Below, one piece after another: positions 1-10,200 of a DNA stretch of 37,460 bases. The DNA is taken from the NCBI GenBank assembly GCA_016744705.1, contig JADGDU010000033.1, positions 1 to 37,460 of the forward strand, given 5' to 3'. This DNA comes from Candidatus Krumholzibacteriia bacterium. GTDB taxonomy: Bacteria > Krumholzibacteriota > Krumholzibacteriia > LZORAL124-64-63. The number at the start of each line of letters is the position of its first letter. The first letter of the stretch is position 1. The translations under genes were made by a program, and so were the position numbers. The notes under the pieces are model-generated. The model searched no databases, was not told the DNA's origin, and worked only from the letters and a program-made list of their open reading frames with translations.

Positions 1-2
1 CT

Positions 3-3000
3 ACCAGTGCCTTTGCTTTGGCCGGAGCCGAAACCCATAGTTATGATGACAGTTGGGGCCCGGAAGGCCTGACCATGTCCCGCCAGGCCGGCGACAAGCT
101 GGAAATTAATTTCTCTCTGCAAGGCTGGACCCTCGGCACCGTCGATGTAAACGGCCGTTCGGCCAACGTGATCCAGATGCCCGGAGTGTTCCTGCCCAAC
201 GATTCTGGCGCTCCTGATTTGCCCGGTATCAGCCAGTTCATTGCCCTGCCCAACGGAGCCACGGCCACCGTGCGGCTCATCGATTCCCGCCAGGAAACTT
301 TTTACGGTGTGGAAATGGCCCCAGCCCCGGTTATCCCTTTGGATACTGACGAAGGCCCTTTGGTCTATACGCGAAATAACGAAATTTTTGCCAAAGACAC
401 TTACTACCCTGAAAATACACTGCTGGTGGGCGATATTTCCACCATCCGGGGTGTCAACGCCGCCATGCTGGGCATCACACCGTTCCAGTACAACCCGGTT
501 CGTCAGGAACTGGTTGTTTTTCGCGACATGCGATTCGAAATCACCTTTGATGGTGGCGACGGACAGTTTGGCGAGAATCGTTTGCGCAGCAAGTGGTTCG
601 ACCCCATCCTGAACGACATTTTCCTGAACGCTTCCTCTTTGCCTGTGGTGCAGGAACCGGCCAACCGCGGCAACCGCACTCCCGACTTTGAATACGTCAT
701 CATCAGCCCTCCGCTGCCCACTTACCTGGCCTGGGCCGACAGCCTCAAACGCTTCCGCACCGAGCAGGGTATTCGCACTGGTATCTTCACCACTGCAGAA
801 ATTGGTGGCAACAGCGTAGCCTCCATTGAAGGTTTCATCGACGATGCTTACGCCAACTGGGATTTGCCCCCGGTGGCGGTTCTGCTTTTGGGTGATCACG
901 GCACAGAAGCTTCTGATGTGATTGCACCCATTTATGACAGCTATTGTGTGTCCGATCATATTTACGCCGATGTCAACGGCAACCACATGGCCGATTTGAT
1001 TTTGGCCCGTATGACTGCCGACAACCCCACCAACCTGGAAACGTACGTGCGTAAGGTTCTCGATTACGAGATGAGCCCACCCACTTCTCCCAGCTTTTAC
1101 AACACCCCGGTGATCGCCGGCGGTTGGCAAACCGAACGCTGGTTCGTTCTCTGTGACGAAGTGATCTACGGTTTCATGGCCAACGAGTTGGGTAAGGTTC
1201 CCACCCGGGAATATGCCATTTACAGCGGCAGCCCCACCACCTGGTCCACCGCCACCAACACCGCTGCAGTGCTCAATTATTTTGGCACCGATGGTTTGGG
1301 ATACCTTCCGGACAGCCCGGCCCACCTGACTGATTGGGGTGGCAACGCCTCCCGTCTGAACGCCGACATCAATGCCGGTACCTTCCTGGTACAGCATCGT
1401 GATCATGGCGGGGAAACTGGCTGGGGAGAACCCAGTTACAGCAGTAATGATTTGACGGGTCTGAACAATGAAGAGCTGACTTTTGTCTTCTCCATCAATT
1501 GTCTGACTGGTAAATACAACTATTCCAGTGATAGTTTTGCGGAAACTTTCCACCGGCACAACCAGGGCGCCCTGGGTCTGATTGCCGCTTCGGAAGTGTC
1601 TTACTCTTTTGTGAACGATACCTACGTTTGGGGTATGTTCGATTACATGTGGCCCGATTTCGATCCCGGCTACGGTGTCGCTGGGGACCACAAATTCATG
1701 CCAGCCTTTGCCAATGTTTCGGGTAAATACTTCCTGGAATCCAGCAGCTGGCCGTACAATACCAACAACAAAGAAGTGACCTACTACCTGTTCCATCACC
1801 ATGGTGATGCTTTCAGTACCGTCTATTCGGAAGTGCCCTCCAACCTGACGGTGGCTCACGAGGCCAGCCAGATCAGTGGTGTGGATTTCTTTGCCGTCAC
1901 CGCTGATGCCGGCGCCTTGATCGGTCTTTCCGTTGGTGGCGAAGTGATCGGTAGTTATATCTCCACCGGTGGCGAAAACATCATCCCCATCGAGAGCCAA
2001 TTGCCTGGCCAGGATCTGATCGTAACGATCACCAAACAGAACCACTACCGGTACCGTTCCGTGGTGCCCATCATTCCTCCCGAAGGTTCCTTCGTCATCT
2101 TTGACGAGTTGGCTCTTGATGATTCCCTGGGCAATGGCAACGGTGTGCTGGACTTCACCGAAGAGGCCACCCTGGACATCACCCTGCACAACGTGGGACT
2201 GGACCCTGCCCTGGGCGTGACCGCAGTCATCAGCAGCGAAGATCCAATGATCACCATCCTGGATGATACCCAGGTCTATGGCGACATCGCCGCCGACGGA
2301 TTACTGGGTATGGCCGGTGGCTTCCGGGTGGTCCTGGATGCTGCTGTACCTGACGAGCACGTGATTCCTTTCACTCTCGTGTGCACCGACGCCGACTCAT
2401 TCTACACCAGTGGTTTCTCCCTGGTGGCCCATGCTCCGGTTCTGGACATCGCCACCTACACCATCACTGGTGATGCGGATGAGGACGGCATCCTTGATCC
2501 CGGCGAAACCGCCACCCTGACAGTGACCATGGCCAACCTCGGTTCAGCCTCGGTTTACAATATCAATGTGGATGTGGTCAGCCTGAACCCCAACGTTGTC
2601 TTGACTGGCAGCACCGGTTTCATCACCATGCTGGCTCCTGAAGGCAGCCGTGCTGTGAGCTGGACGGTGGCCGCCCATGAAGAGACTCCCGTCGGTGAGG
2701 TGGCTGAGTTCACTCTTGAGGCTAACGCCGATGATTTTGCTTATTCCGGCACTCTGAACTTGAGCGTTGGGCTGAGCATTGAAGATTTCGAAAGCGGCAA
2801 TTTCGCGGCCTACCCTTGGACCATGGGTGGCAATGGCGACTGGATCATCACGGAAATCGCTCCGGGTGAAGGCATTTACAGCGCTCAAAGTGGTTCTATC
2901 AACGACAACCAGAATTCTGAACTCTCGGTGGAGTTGGCTGTGCTCACTCCGGGAACCATCACTTTCCAGGCTAAGGTCGACAGTGAATCTGGTTATGATT

Positions 3001-4493
3001 TCCTGACGTTCAACATTGACGGCAGTGAGAAAGGCAGCTGGGCCGGTAGTTTGGGCTGGACGGAAGTGTCTTTTGCGGTTGAACCAGGCAATCACATTTT
3101 CAAGTGGGATTACTCTAAAGATGGTTCCGAATCGGGTGGTTCAGATTGCGGCTGGATTGATTATATCATTTTCCCGGCCATCGGCGAACCTCTGCGTCCC
3201 TCCTGTGAAATCAGTACAGATCTTTTGGAAGAGAACTTGATCAAGCCCAACTCCAGCACCCAAATGCTCACCGTGATCAACACCGGTGAAGGCGAGTTGG
3301 TTTACGACGCATCTGTGCTGCTCAGTGTGCCGCGCCAGAGCGAAGTTCCTTTCCAGAATTTCAAAAAAGATGAGATCGATACCCGCACCGTGGACAATGA
3401 AAGCCGCGCTTATGGTGGCCCCGATGCCTTCGGATATACTTGGATCGACAGTGACGAAGCCGGTGGTCCGGTATATGCGTGGACGGAAATCAACGGTGTG
3501 GGCACCAACGCTGGTAGCGGCGACGATGCCAACCTGGGCCCCTTCGATCTGGGCTTTGAATTCCCTTACTATGGTGGAACCTACGACTCTGTTCGGATAT
3601 GTACCAATGGCTGGGTGAGCTTCACCTCTACTGCTACGTCCTACAGTAACCAGGGTATTCCCAACAGTGCTGAGCCCAATAATTTGCTGGCCGTCTTTTG
3701 GGATGATTTTAACCCCAATGACGGTGGATCCATTTACTACTACGCCGACGTGGCCAGCGACCGGTTCATCGTGGAATTTGATGGCGTGCCTCATTACTCC
3801 ACTGGAAATCCGGAAACTTTCCAGGTTGTGATCAATGCCAATGGTTCCATTGAGTACCAGTACAAAGTCGTGGCAGCGGCCACTGGTGCTACGGTGGGTA
3901 CCGAAAACGCCAATGGCACCGACGGGCTGCAGATCGCCTTTAATGGCGGTTACCTGCACAGTGAAATGGCCATCCTGATGGCTGCGGAGCCCATTCCCGA
4001 ACCTTGGATGTCGGTCTCTCCGCGCCAGGGCGTTGTGGGTCCCATGAGCAGTGTCGATCTGGAAGTGACCTTCAATTCGGTGGACACCGAAGCTGGAGAT
4101 TACGAGGGTGTTGTCACGGTGCAGACCAACGACATTGAAAACCCAGTGGTCCAGATTCCTACCGCTCTGACGGTCACCGATGGTTTAAGTGCTGCCGATA
4201 GCGGTGGAATGCCCACAGCTTATGTGCTGGATGGCGCTTACCCCAACCCCTTCAACCCTGCCACGACCATCAAGTTTGCCACCCCACGCAGTGGGTTGGT
4301 GAGCCTGAAAATTTACGATCTGGCAGGGCGCCACGTGCGCACTCTGGTCCAAGGCCAGAAGACTGCCGGTTACCATTCTGTCATGTGGGATGGTACCGAC
4401 CATAAGAGTCGGGGCGTGGCCAGTGGCGCGTACTATTACCGCCTGCAGGCTGAAGGATTCGAAGAGACTCAGAAAATGCTGCTGATCAAGTAG
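3..4493 (+). CDS. Gingipain-like C25 cysteine protease with C-terminal sorting domain (5' truncated)
   Basis: The frame is open from base 3, and the first visible residues (TSAFALAGAE) look like the end of a signal peptide, so the start lies upstream of the window. Residues are numbered from the TTG at 18. The C25 core spans about 220-600: the catalytic His is H463 in HRDHGGE and the nucleophile is C495 in SINCLTG, a spacing close to that of gingipains. An Ig-like domain follows (about 605-690), then two CARDB/Ig-like modules with Asp-rich GNGNGVLD and DADEDGILDPGE turns (690-900). Next come a jelly-roll-like segment (about 920-1060) and a nidogen-like beta domain (about 1130-1320). The last 85 residues are a FlgD/Por-type sorting domain beginning AYPNPFNPATTI. 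Known gingipains are secreted endopeptidases exported by the type IX route; export by that route here is inferred. Family assignment is firm, substrate unknown. Confidence 0.9.
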   Translation, partial: TSAFALAGAETHSYDDSWGPEGLTMSRQAGDKLEINFSLQGWTLGTVDVNGRSANVIQMPGVFLPNDSGAPDLPGISQFIALPNGATATVRLIDSRQETFYGVEMAPAPVIPLDTDEGPLVYTRNNEIFAKDTYYPENTLLVGDISTIRGVNAAMLGITPFQYNPVRQELVVFRDMRFEITFDGGDGQFGENRLRSKWFDPILNDIFLNASSLPVVQEPANRGNRTPDFEYVIISPPLPTYLAWADSLKRFRTEQGIRTGIFTTAEIGGNSVASIEGFIDDAYANWDLPPVAVLLLGDHGTEASDVIAPIYDSYCVSDHIYADVNGNHMADLILARMTADNPTNLETYVRKVLDYEMSPPTSPSFYNTPVIAGGWQTERWFVLCDEVIYGFMANELGKVPTREYAIYSGSPTTWSTATNTAAVLNYFGTDGLGYLPDSPAHLTDWGGNASRLNADINAGTFLVQHRDHGGETGWGEPSYSSNDLTGLNNEELTFVFSINCLTGKYNYSSDSFAETFHRHNQGALGLIAASEVSYSFVNDTYVWGMFDYMWPDFDPGYGVAGDHKFMPAFANVSGKYFLESSSWPYNTNNKEVTYYLFHHHGDAFSTVYSEVPSNLTVAHEASQISGVDFFAVTADAGALIGLSVGGEVIGSYISTGGENIIPIESQLPGQDLIVTITKQNHYRYRSVVPIIPPEGSFVIFDELALDDSLGNGNGVLDFTEEATLDITLHNVGLDPALGVTAVISSEDPMITILDDTQVYGDIAADGLLGMAGGFRVVLDAAVPDEHVIPFTLVCTDADSFYTSGFSLVAHAPVLDIATYTITGDADEDGILDPGETATLTVTMANLGSASVYNINVDVVSLNPNVVLTGSTGFITMLAPEGSRAVSWTVAAHEETPVGEVAEFTLEANADDFAYSGTLNLSVGLSIEDFESGNFAAYPWTMGGNGDWIITEIAPGEGIYSAQSGSINDNQNSELSVELAVLTPGTITFQAKVDSESGYDFLTFNIDGSEKGSWAGSLGWTEVSFAVEPGNHIFKWDYSKDGSESGGSDCGWIDYIIFPAIGEPLRPSCEISTDLLEENLIKPNSSTQMLTVINTGEGELVYDASVLLSVPRQSEVPFQNFKKDEIDTRTVDNESRAYGGPDAFGYTWIDSDEAGGPVYAWTEINGVGTNAGSGDDANLGPFDLGFEFPYYGGTYDSVRICTNGWVSFTSTATSYSNQGIPNSAEPNNLLAVFWDDFNPNDGGSIYYYADVASDRFIVEFDGVPHYSTGNPETFQVVINANGSIEYQYKVVAAATGATVGTENANGTDGLQIAFNGGYLHSEMAILMAAEPIPEPWMSVSPRQGVVGPMSSVDLEVTFNSVDTEAGDYEGVVTVQTNDIENPVVQIPTALTVTDGLSAADSGGMPTAYVLDGAYPNPFNPATTIKFATPRSGLVSLKIYDLAGRHVRTLVQGQKTAGYHSVMWDGTDHKSRGVASGAYYYRLQAEGFEETQKMLLIK

Positions 4494-4514
4494 TCTGAGT
4501 CTGTGTAATAAATT

Positions 4515-4558
4515 TGCCTGGCAATTAAGTTTTGGAAACTTAATTGCCGGGCATTTTT
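4515..4558 (+). terminator. Strong intrinsic terminator after the C25 protease
   Basis: An 18-bp stem (4515-4532 pairing with 4536-4553, one G:T pair) closes a 3-base loop and is followed by five T residues. It lies 21 bases after the protease stop and ends the upstream transcript before sthA. Confidence 0.9.
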
Positions 4559-4633
4559 CATGTTGGTTGCGAAATTTGTCTATTGCCTATAAGATCTTCT
4601 TGTTTTGAGATTCCTGAGAACTTGCAACTTCCC

Positions 4634-4638
4634 GGAGG
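4634..4638 (+). promoter_or_regulatory. Ribosome binding site that sets the sthA TTG start
   Basis: GGAGG sits seven bases before the TTG at 4646. The longer in-frame start at 4544 would place the initiation codon inside the terminator hairpin, so this site fixes the shorter protein. Confidence 0.8.
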
Positions 4639-4645
4639 TTTCTTC

Positions 4646-6034
4646 TTGGCAGATTATGATCTTTGCGTGATTGGCAGTGGCCCTGGTGGCCAGAAAGCAG
4701 CAATCCAGGCGGCCAAACTTGGCAAAAGTGTGTGTGTTGTTGAGCGCATGCAGCAAGTTGGGGGAGTGGCTATCCACACCGGGACTATTCCCTCCAAAGC
4801 TCTGCGCGAGGCCATCATCCAGGCCACCGGAGGAAAGGATCACCTCCGTGTGCGAGCGGTGGTGAAGTCTGGCAATATATCCATCAGCGATTTGCTGGCC
4901 TCCTGCCAACGCATCATCGCCACCGAGATGGAAATTGTGAGTGTGCAATTGCGCCGCAACGGGGTCACCCTTGTTCAGGGGGCTGCATCTTTCAAGGACA
5001 AGGGCACCGTTTGGGTGGAAAACGCTGAAGGCCAGTCGGAAATCAGTGCTGATAATTTCATTGTTGCCGTAGGCACCGAGCCCGTGCGACCTGACTACAT
5101 CCCTTTCGATGAAGCTTGCGTTCTGACCTCTGATGATTTGCTGCATTTGAAACGTTTACCCGAGTCTTTGATTGTTGTTGGTGGTGGTGTTATCGGCACG
5201 GAATTCGCCTCAATGTTCTCGCGTCTGGGTGTGCGGGTTACCATGGTCGTAGGTGGCCAGCGGGTGCTCAATTTCCTCGATCTGCAAATTGGGGAAGCCT
5301 TGCAATACCACATGCGAAGCCGGGGTATGACTCTTCGTTTTGGTGAAGAGCTTAAAGAAGTGAAAAAGCTTGAGGGTGATGACCATCCCATAGTGGAAGT
5401 AAAATTGAAGAGCGGAAAATGCCTCCAGGCCGATGCCTTCCTCTACTGTATTGGCCGCCAGGGAAGCACCGCGAATCTGGGGTTGGAGAATGCAGGCCTG
5501 AAAGCCGATAAGCGGGGGTGCATTCAAATTGATGAGAATTACTGCACCGCAGCGCCCAACATTTATGCCGTGGGTGATGTGGTGGGTTTTCCTGCCCTGG
5601 CCAGCACTTCCATGAACCAGGGGCGCATGGCCAGCTGCCACTTGTTCCATAAATCACAAAACAAGCTGCGTAAATTTTTCCCCTTCGGTATTTATTCCAT
5701 CCCCGAAATTAGCATGGTGGGGGACACCGAAGAGAGTCTTACGGAAAAATCAATTCCCTATGAAATAGGGTGCGCCGGTTATAAGGAAATTGCCCGAGGT
5801 CAAATCATCGGTGACGATGTGGGACTGCTGAAAATTTTATTCCATCCTGAAACCCGAGAGGTTCTGGGAGTGCACATCATCGGCACCGGGGCCACAGAAT
5901 TGATCCACATTGGACAAGCGGTGATGGCTCTGGATGGCAAACTGGATTATTTCATGGACAGCGCCTTTAACTACCCCACTTTGGCTGAAGGGTATCGAGT
6001 GGCTGCTTTGAATGGGGCCAATAAACTGGTCTGA
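4646..6034 (+). CDS. sthA: Soluble pyridine nucleotide transhydrogenase (Si-specific NAD(P)+ transhydrogenase)
   Basis: The 462-residue FAD flavoprotein is close to the length of E. coli SthA. The TTG start is chosen because a GGAGG site precedes it and the protein then begins ADYDLCVIGSGPGG, directly at the FAD-binding Rossmann motif. The segment GTIPSKALREA replaces the redox CxxxxC of dihydrolipoamide dehydrogenase, which is the usual mark of SthA. A second dinucleotide fold (GGGVIGTEFASMFSRLG), the FAD-contact YAVGDVVG, and the C-terminal FNYPTLAEGYRVAALNG also match. The known reaction is reversible hydride transfer between NADPH and NAD+ in the cytosol, balancing the two pools. It stands alone between two terminators. 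The main alternative, lipoamide dehydrogenase, is excluded by the missing cysteines. Confidence 0.92.
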   Translation: MADYDLCVIGSGPGGQKAAIQAAKLGKSVCVVERMQQVGGVAIHTGTIPSKALREAIIQATGGKDHLRVRAVVKSGNISISDLLASCQRIIATEMEIVSVQLRRNGVTLVQGAASFKDKGTVWVENAEGQSEISADNFIVAVGTEPVRPDYIPFDEACVLTSDDLLHLKRLPESLIVVGGGVIGTEFASMFSRLGVRVTMVVGGQRVLNFLDLQIGEALQYHMRSRGMTLRFGEELKEVKKLEGDDHPIVEVKLKSGKCLQADAFLYCIGRQGSTANLGLENAGLKADKRGCIQIDENYCTAAPNIYAVGDVVGFPALASTSMNQGRMASCHLFHKSQNKLRKFFPFGIYSIPEISMVGDTEESLTEKSIPYEIGCAGYKEIARGQIIGDDVGLLKILFHPETREVLGVHIIGTGATELIHIGQAVMALDGKLDYFMDSAFNYPTLAEGYRVAALNGANKLV

Positions 6035-6055
6035 TTCTCTATGTAATACGCAAAG

Positions 6056-6089
6056 AAAAGGGCCGTCTGGATAACCAGACGGCCCTTTT
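6056..6089. terminator. Bidirectional terminator between sthA and the converging OB-fold gene
   Basis: A perfect 15-bp stem (6056-6070 with 6075-6089, loop ATAA) starts with AAAA and ends with TTTT, so it can stop transcription on both strands. It sits between the sthA stop (6034) and the stop of the minus-strand gene (6110). Confidence 0.9.
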
Positions 6090-6109
6090 AAAATCTAGTC
6101 TGTGCAGAA

Positions 6110-6598
6110 CTAGTCCAGGTATTTCACCGTGGTGGCAAAGAAAGTCATAGCTTCCAGGTCACCCTTGGTGGCTGACTCTACATTCACGGGTGCGGCACAG
6201 CTACCAGCCAATTCCCCGTCTTTGGGTTCTTCTTTACCTTCATCAGCATCATCGCCACAGTAGTCGCGATATTTGGCCACCACAAAACCGGTCATTTTGA
6301 CTTTTTGGCCATTCTTTTTGGTATCGAATTTGAAGGCGTCATCTTTGGCACGAACCAGAGTGAAGGCTTGGCCTTCTTCGTATTTGCCATCGGCGATCCA
6401 CATTTTGCAGCCACTTTTGCAGGCGCCAACAATGGTGCCTTCCACGGTGATTTCGGTGCCTTCAATTTTCTTGACGGAACTCTCCATGGTTTTGACGGAA
6501 TAAATCTCTTTGGAGGCTTCGGTGGCGAAACCGGCAGTGGCGATCATGGTGATCAGTAATGCGGCCACGGCCATAGTCATCAATTTAGCGATTTTCAT
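6110..6598 (-). CDS. Small exported OB-fold-like protein with four cysteines (DUF4920-like)
   Basis: The 162-residue protein has a clear signal peptide (MKIAKLMTMAVAALLITMIA, cut near residue 25). The mature part holds ITVEGTIVGACKSGCKMWI, then alternating strands with QKVKMTGFVV, a layout like the OB-fold DUF4920 family, which also carries a C-x3/4-C pair after a VxGTI strand. Cysteines fall at about 60, 64, 114 and 134, enough for two disulfides or a metal site. GGGAG lies before the ATG at 6598. It begins 27 bases after the stop of the PepSY-type membrane gene on the same strand, so the two are probably co-transcribed. The fold is moderately supported; the function is unknown. Confidence 0.75.
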   Translation of the reverse strand: MKIAKLMTMAVAALLITMIATAGFATEASKEIYSVKTMESSVKKIEGTEITVEGTIVGACKSGCKMWIADGKYEEGQAFTLVRAKDDAFKFDTKKNGQKVKMTGFVVAKYRDYCGDDADEGKEEPKDGELAGSCAAPVNVESATKGDLEAMTFFATTVKYLD

Positions 6599-6625
6599 TT
6601 TCGTTCTCCCATTTTTTGGATCCAG

Positions 6626-7042
6626 TTAGAATCTTTTGCGACGACGAATCTTGAAGTACATGACAATGCCGGTCACGGAAAGAACCGTGAAGCTGGCGGC
6701 GATCAGATCATAAAACCAAGGACCATAGGAGCCCAGGATTTCTCCAGTGTGGAAGTCTGTGATCAGCCATTGCAGAGGCACACTGTGGGCCTCATCGGGA
6801 AACAGGTCTTCCAAACCCTGAGCTTCCCGCACCTGATCCAATCTCTGCTGATAAGCCGGTGGCAAAACCGCTGTGGGGACACGCGTGGTATCAACCCAGT
6901 GGAAGTCGTGTCGGTGGTTCAGCAGAAATCCGGTGATAGAAATGAAGAACATGCAAACAGCCACGAACAAGCTGAGGCCTTTCATATAGCCAAGGCTGAA
7001 CATGTGAACTTTCCGCCAAGTCTTCATCGCGTTCGCTTTCAT
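6626..7042 (-). CDS. Short PepSY-associated two-helix membrane protein
   Basis: The 138-residue protein has a first helix around GLSLFVAVCMFFISITGFLL followed by NHRHDFHW, the pattern of PepSY_TM proteins (helix, then LLNHR). A periplasmic segment of about 55 residues contains WLITDFHTGEILG, a PepSY-like strand. A second helix (FYDLIAASFTVLSVTGIVMYF) and a basic tail RRRKRF follow, implying a cytoplasmic C-terminus. The start is uncertain: ATG at 7042 or 7027, neither with a good ribosome site. It is the first gene of a pair with the exported four-cysteine protein. Family members are linked to metal or haem uptake and redox chemistry; no specific role can be read here. Confidence 0.75.
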   Translation of the reverse strand: MKANAMKTWRKVHMFSLGYMKGLSLFVAVCMFFISITGFLLNHRHDFHWVDTTRVPTAVLPPAYQQRLDQVREAQGLEDLFPDEAHSVPLQWLITDFHTGEILGSYGPWFYDLIAASFTVLSVTGIVMYFKIRRRKRF

Positions 7043-7099
7043 CGGATCAAATGATAACACAGCATCGGGATGGATGTTCCCTTTTAGTCGAAGAAATAT

Positions 7100-7126
7100 A
7101 GTATAAAGGTGGGTGTTGGTGAAATT
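7100..7126 (-). promoter_or_regulatory. Possible promoter for the PepSY/OB-fold pair
   Basis: On the minus strand TATACT (7105-7100) is a fair -10 about 58 bases before the ATG at 7042. The upstream AATTTC at 7126-7121 is a poor -35 with only 15-base spacing, so this is weak. Confidence 0.25.
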
Positions 7127-7166
7127 ATTAACGCGATGTTGGTGACATTTCTGTGACAGGGCGGGT

Positions 7167-7198
7167 AAACAGGCCCTGGGTGGTTCCAGGGCCTGTTT
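7167..7198 (-). terminator. Hairpin after the VPS10/BNR gene
   Basis: A perfect 13-bp inverted repeat (7167-7179 with 7186-7198, 6-base loop) lies 18 bases downstream of the minus-strand stop at 7216. On that strand the hairpin is followed only by TTT inside the stem end, so the U-tract is short, but position and stem strength support termination. Confidence 0.7.
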
Positions 7199-7215
7199 GT
7201 GAGGGCCGTAGGTTT

Positions 7216-10200
7216 CTATTTCTGCCAGACGGGAATCCGGCCAGGGGTGTATGGAGCGCCGGCAGCTTCCAGCCGGGCTTCCAGGTCTTTGATGTCTTTC
7301 TCGACCAGATTGCGCAATTCTTCCAGCAATGGGCCAAACTGGCTGGCTGCAACAGCCAGGCTTTCCTGTTGGGTTTGTGTGGGTGCGCTGGTGATAGAGC
7401 GGGTGCCCCACATCACACGGCTGACGCGACTGCGCAGACCGGGGGTGGTGGCTTCGCTGTGGCTGCTGATGGTCCGGTCGCCATTCATGACCACCCACAT
7501 GTCAGCCACCTGGTGGTCCAGGCGATCAACCTCATCCAGCATGGTGCGCTCCAGAGCCGGCGTATCATTGATGGCCTGACGGATATGATTCAGACGGCTG
7601 CTGGCATCACGCATGGTGCGCGAGGTTCCCAGAACCACTCGGTTCAGCTCAGCGGCTTTTTTCTGGAAAGCCAGAGAAGCACCGAAGTCGGAAGTTTGGG
7701 TTTCATTGTTCCCCAACAGACTGGTGTTGAATTCCACAGGACCGGCCAGAACGGTTTCTTCTTCCAGCACTCGTTGGCTCAGAGTCACAGAGTAGGTCCC
7801 GGGCATGGCATAGGGCCCAGCCGGGATGTCGTCCCAGGGAGTACTGGGGCCGCTGCGGTTGAGGTTCACCGGGCTGATGTCAGGGTAACGCAGATCCCAG
7901 GCTACACGGTGGAAACCGCTGCTGCTGGGGCCGCCAAAGCGCCGCACTATGGCGCCAGCGGAATCCTTGATCGTCAGGATGATGGCCGGATCCAATTCGC
8001 GATCTTCAGCACGCAACTCATCCCAGCTGGGATAGAAAACCGGTTCGTTGTTTTTGAATTTTTCAGAGTCGGCTTTGCGGCGTTGCTTCTGGAGAGTTTT
8101 GAGGCCCTCGTCCAGACGGTAAGTGATGATGGCACCGTAAGGAGGATTCTTGGCCAGCCAGAAAGCGTCACCCTGGTGCCCCTTACCGGCAGATCCCACC
8201 GGGGTGCCCTGGTTGTAGAGCAAGGCGTCCTTTACCGGGAAGATCACGGCAGCTTCATCCATCACTTCGGGGGTCAGATTTCTCAGTGGAGAGTAATCAT
8301 CGAGGATGAAGAATCCACGCCCAAAGGAGGCCACCACCAGATCACTTTCCCGGCGCTGGATTTCCAGGTCACGGCAGGCGATCACCGGGATGCCTGCGCT
8401 CAACTGGGTCCAGTTTTTGCCGCCATTGCGAGTGAAGAACATGCCGAACTCAGTACCGACAAACAGCAATTCAGAATCCACATGATCCTGGGCGATGGTG
8501 TAGACGGTGCCGCGTTCGGGCAAATCGCCTGCGATATTCTTCCAGCTTTTACCCTGGTTGTCACTCATCAGAACATAGGGTTTGAAGTCGTCGCGTTTGT
8601 GGTTGTCGAAGGTGGCGAATATCACGTTGTCGTCGAATAGCGAAGGTTCCAGATCACTGACGTAACTGCCATCGGGCACATCTTTGAAACTGTTGTATTG
8701 GACCCAATGGCTTTGGCCAGGCTGGCGCACATGAATCAAACCGTCGTCGGTTCCGGCCATGAGCAAGCCTTCAGTCACAGCCGATTCATTGAAGGCAATG
8801 ACACTGCCATAAACCGAAGTGCTGTTGTTCTTGGCCACCGCATCAACACCCCAGACACGGTCCATTATTTCCAGCTTGTTACGGTCTACACCACTGTTCA
8901 AGTCGTCACTGATTCTGGTCCAGCTGTGGCCCATATCTTCACTGACAAAGACCTTTTGGGAACAGTAATACAGACGCTTGTGATTGTGCGGGCTGATCAA
9001 CAGTGGGGAGTTCCAGTTCCAATTCAGAATTTCGCCCAACTCAGGCTGGGGCTGGATGTCCAGGTTTTCACCGCTGGTTTTATCGTAGCGATGCAGGTTG
9101 CCGTGTTGCCACTGGCTGTAAACGATGTTGGGATTGGTGGGATCGATGGCTGGTTTGAAACCATCGCCACCGAGGGTGAAGAACCACTCGCGGTTGCTGG
9201 CCCCGTGACCAAAGGTGGTGCGTGAAGGCCCACCGATGGTGTTGTTATCCTGGGTGCCGCCATACACGTTGTAGAAGGGTTCGTCGTTGTCAACGGCCAC
9301 CCGGTAGAATTGGGTGATGGGCAGGTTGGGAAAGAAACGCCAGTTATCTCCCCGGTCAAAACTTTCATAAATACCGCCGTCGCAACCGGCCAACAGATGG
9401 TCGGTGTCGATGGGGTTGATCCACAGGGCGTGATCATCCACATGCTTGCTGGCATAGCTCAATCGTCGCCAATTTTTGCCCGCGTCTTCGGTCACTTGCA
9501 GAAACGTATCCATGCTGTAGACACGGTCCGGGTTGATGGGGTCGGGGATGATCTCATTGTAGTACTGGGGGCTGCCAGCTACGTAGTTGCTCATCTTATT
9601 CCAGGAGGCGCCACCGTTTTGGGTGCGGAAAAAGCCGCCTTTATCCTTGGCTGCCTCGATGATGGCATAAACCGTGTCGGGTGCTTTGGGGGCAATGGCC
9701 AAGCCGATGCGTCCCATGTCGGTGCCGGGCAGTCCGCTGCTCAATTCGGTCCAGGTGGCGCCGCCATCGGTGGTTTTGTGGATGCCGCTGCCGGGTCCGC
9801 CGTTGATCAGGGTCCAAGTGTGGCGCCGGCGTTGGTAGCTGGCGGCGTAGATCACCTCGGGGTCGCGGGGGTCGGCCACCATGTCCACGACACCGGTGTT
9901 TTCGTCAATTTCCAATACCAGGTCCCAGGTGGCTCCACCATCGATGGTTTTATACACACCGCGGTCGCCACCAGGGCCCCACAGCGGGCCTTCTGCAGCT
10001 ACCCAAACGATTTGGGGGTTGGTGGGGTGCACGATGATGCGGCCAATGTGCAAGGAACGTTTGAGTCCCATGTTCTGCCAGCTGGCACCGCCGTCTACGG
10101 ATTTATAGATGCCATCGCCATAAGCGACGCTGCGTTGGCTATTGCTTTCGCCGGAGCCCACCCAAATGATATCCGGGTGGCTGGGGCTGATGGTGAGGCA

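Noticed and set aside
4544..4645. N-terminal extension of SthA by 34 residues
   Set aside because: The start would lie in the terminator hairpin, and the extra residues do not match the family, which begins at the FAD motif.
7153..8640. Long plus-strand open frame (495 codons) antisense to the VPS10/BNR gene, with a second one at 9310-10500
   Set aside because: The opposite strand encodes a coherent signal peptide and about ten Asp-box repeats. The antisense translations have no recognisable motif and reflect low stop-codon frequency opposite GC-rich coding sequence.
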